5,458 nucleotides of DNA, from NCBI GenBank assembly GCA_035316885.1, contig DATHII010000010.1, positions 1 to 5,458 on the forward strand. Reading direction: 5' to 3'. The notes beneath the pieces were generated by a model. The model searched no databases. It saw nothing but the letters and a program-made list of their open reading frames with translations, and was not told the DNA's origin. A program made the position numbers and the translations under genes. The stretch is from DASRTE01 sp035316885 (lineage in GTDB: Bacteria > Actinomycetota > Actinomycetes > Jiangellales > Jiangellaceae). Shown one piece after another: positions 4,972 to 5,458 of the stretch (position 1 is its first letter; the number at the start of each line of letters is the position of its first letter).

Positions 4972-5458
4972 ATGAGCTATGACTTCGCCGTGCTGACACG
5001 CCAGGCTGCTGGGTCGGACGACGCCAGCGCAATCACGGCGGCGATCTCGGTGTTCGAAGGTGAAACCTCCACCGGAAAGCGACCCGATAGCCGACTGATG
5101 GCCTTACTCGCCGACCTCGAGGCAATCGGGGCTGGCGACGAGGACGAGGGGTGGATTTCCGTGTGGCCGCTGACGGCTAGCGCCGAGGGAGTCGCACTGC
5201 CCACCACATACCCGAATGTCGACGACAACATCGTGGTCCTCCTGAGGCTCGCGGCACGCTACGGGCTCGTCCTGGTCGACCTGAATGCGGATAACAGTGG
5301 AGCGAACGGCCCTTTCGATACTGGGGTGGTGCGGACAGGGCCATACGCCCGCAGGTCGGCTGGAGCGCGGCCGCGCCATCCTCAAAACGACGTCGGTGCC
5401 CTCCGCAGGGCCGCTTTGGTGACACCTGATGTTGCTTTCGAACTGGCGCGATGGCCAC
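4972..5458 (+). CDS. Conserved-looking hypothetical protein, runs off the window
   Basis: The ATG at 4972 opens a frame with no stop before the window ends (162 codons seen). No clear Shine-Dalgarno precedes it; two small hairpins do (arms 4923-4927/4933-4937 and 4946-4950/4954-4958). The first 110 or so residues have good G/C-ending codons and a coherent look: MSYDFAVL start, RPDSRLMALLADLEAIG helix, an acidic GDEDEGW stretch, WPLTASAEGVALPTTYPN, and NIVVLLRLAARYGLVLVDLN. This matches a style of small actinobacterial proteins that begin MSYD, have an acidic-Trp centre, and end near 'AA..GLV..D'. Their function is unknown. After about position 5300 codon bias weakens and the residues become Arg/Pro/Gly-rich, so the true C-terminus may have been lost by a shift or fused to other DNA. 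No signal peptide or membrane helix is seen. Confidence 0.6.
   Translation, partial: MSYDFAVLTRQAAGSDDASAITAAISVFEGETSTGKRPDSRLMALLADLEAIGAGDEDEGWISVWPLTASAEGVALPTTYPNVDDNIVVLLRLAARYGLVLVDLNADNSGANGPFDTGVVRTGPYARRSAGARPRHPQNDVGALRRAALVTPDVAFELARWP

Noticed and set aside
1..5458. CRISPR array, tRNA, rRNA or defence gene cluster
   Set aside because: I saw no regularly spaced repeats, no cloverleaf or rRNA-like sequence, and no nuclease, helicase or toxin-antitoxin motifs beyond the transposase remnants.

Overview
High-GC DNA with strongly G/C-biased third codon positions, a PASTA-less membrane Ser/Thr kinase, and IS110 and IS481 transposase pieces of actinobacterial type. This points to an actinobacterium, plausibly a Micromonospora-like or related filamentous genus; the rank is inferred from sequence style only.

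Layout. Positions 1-413 hold no convincing gene but two strong hairpins (16-52 and 181-230). A small four-helix membrane protein (414-914, +) follows and ends in a clear GC-rich terminator hairpin (946-975). Next is an open + frame from 1131 to 1868 that reads best as two small genes of unknown function: a 'WDDG' protein, then a 136-residue beta-rich protein with its own ribosome-binding site. Positions 1869-2410 look like a gene graveyard: an orphan C-terminus (-), a truncated secreted-protein fragment (+), and a lipoprotein gene (-) whose 3' half lies antisense to that fragment.

The best-defined gene is the kinase (2446-4137, -). It has an intact catalytic domain, one membrane helix, a Pro/Ala/Ser-rich stalk and an external C-terminal domain. 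The lipoprotein gene starts 36 bases after its stop on the same strand, so the two probably form an operon and may share the outer face of the membrane. Upstream of the kinase, 4237-4926 is a second graveyard: the C-terminal tail of an aldo/keto reductase (-), the C-terminal part of an IS110-type transposase (+) broken by single-base shifts, and a short IS481-type helix-turn-helix piece (+). The window ends inside a + gene starting at 4972 that encodes an unrecognised conserved-looking protein.

I see no CRISPR array, tRNA, rRNA or clearly new multi-gene system. The window is best described as one working kinase-lipoprotein locus flanked by two recombination scars and several small actinobacterial genes of unknown function.
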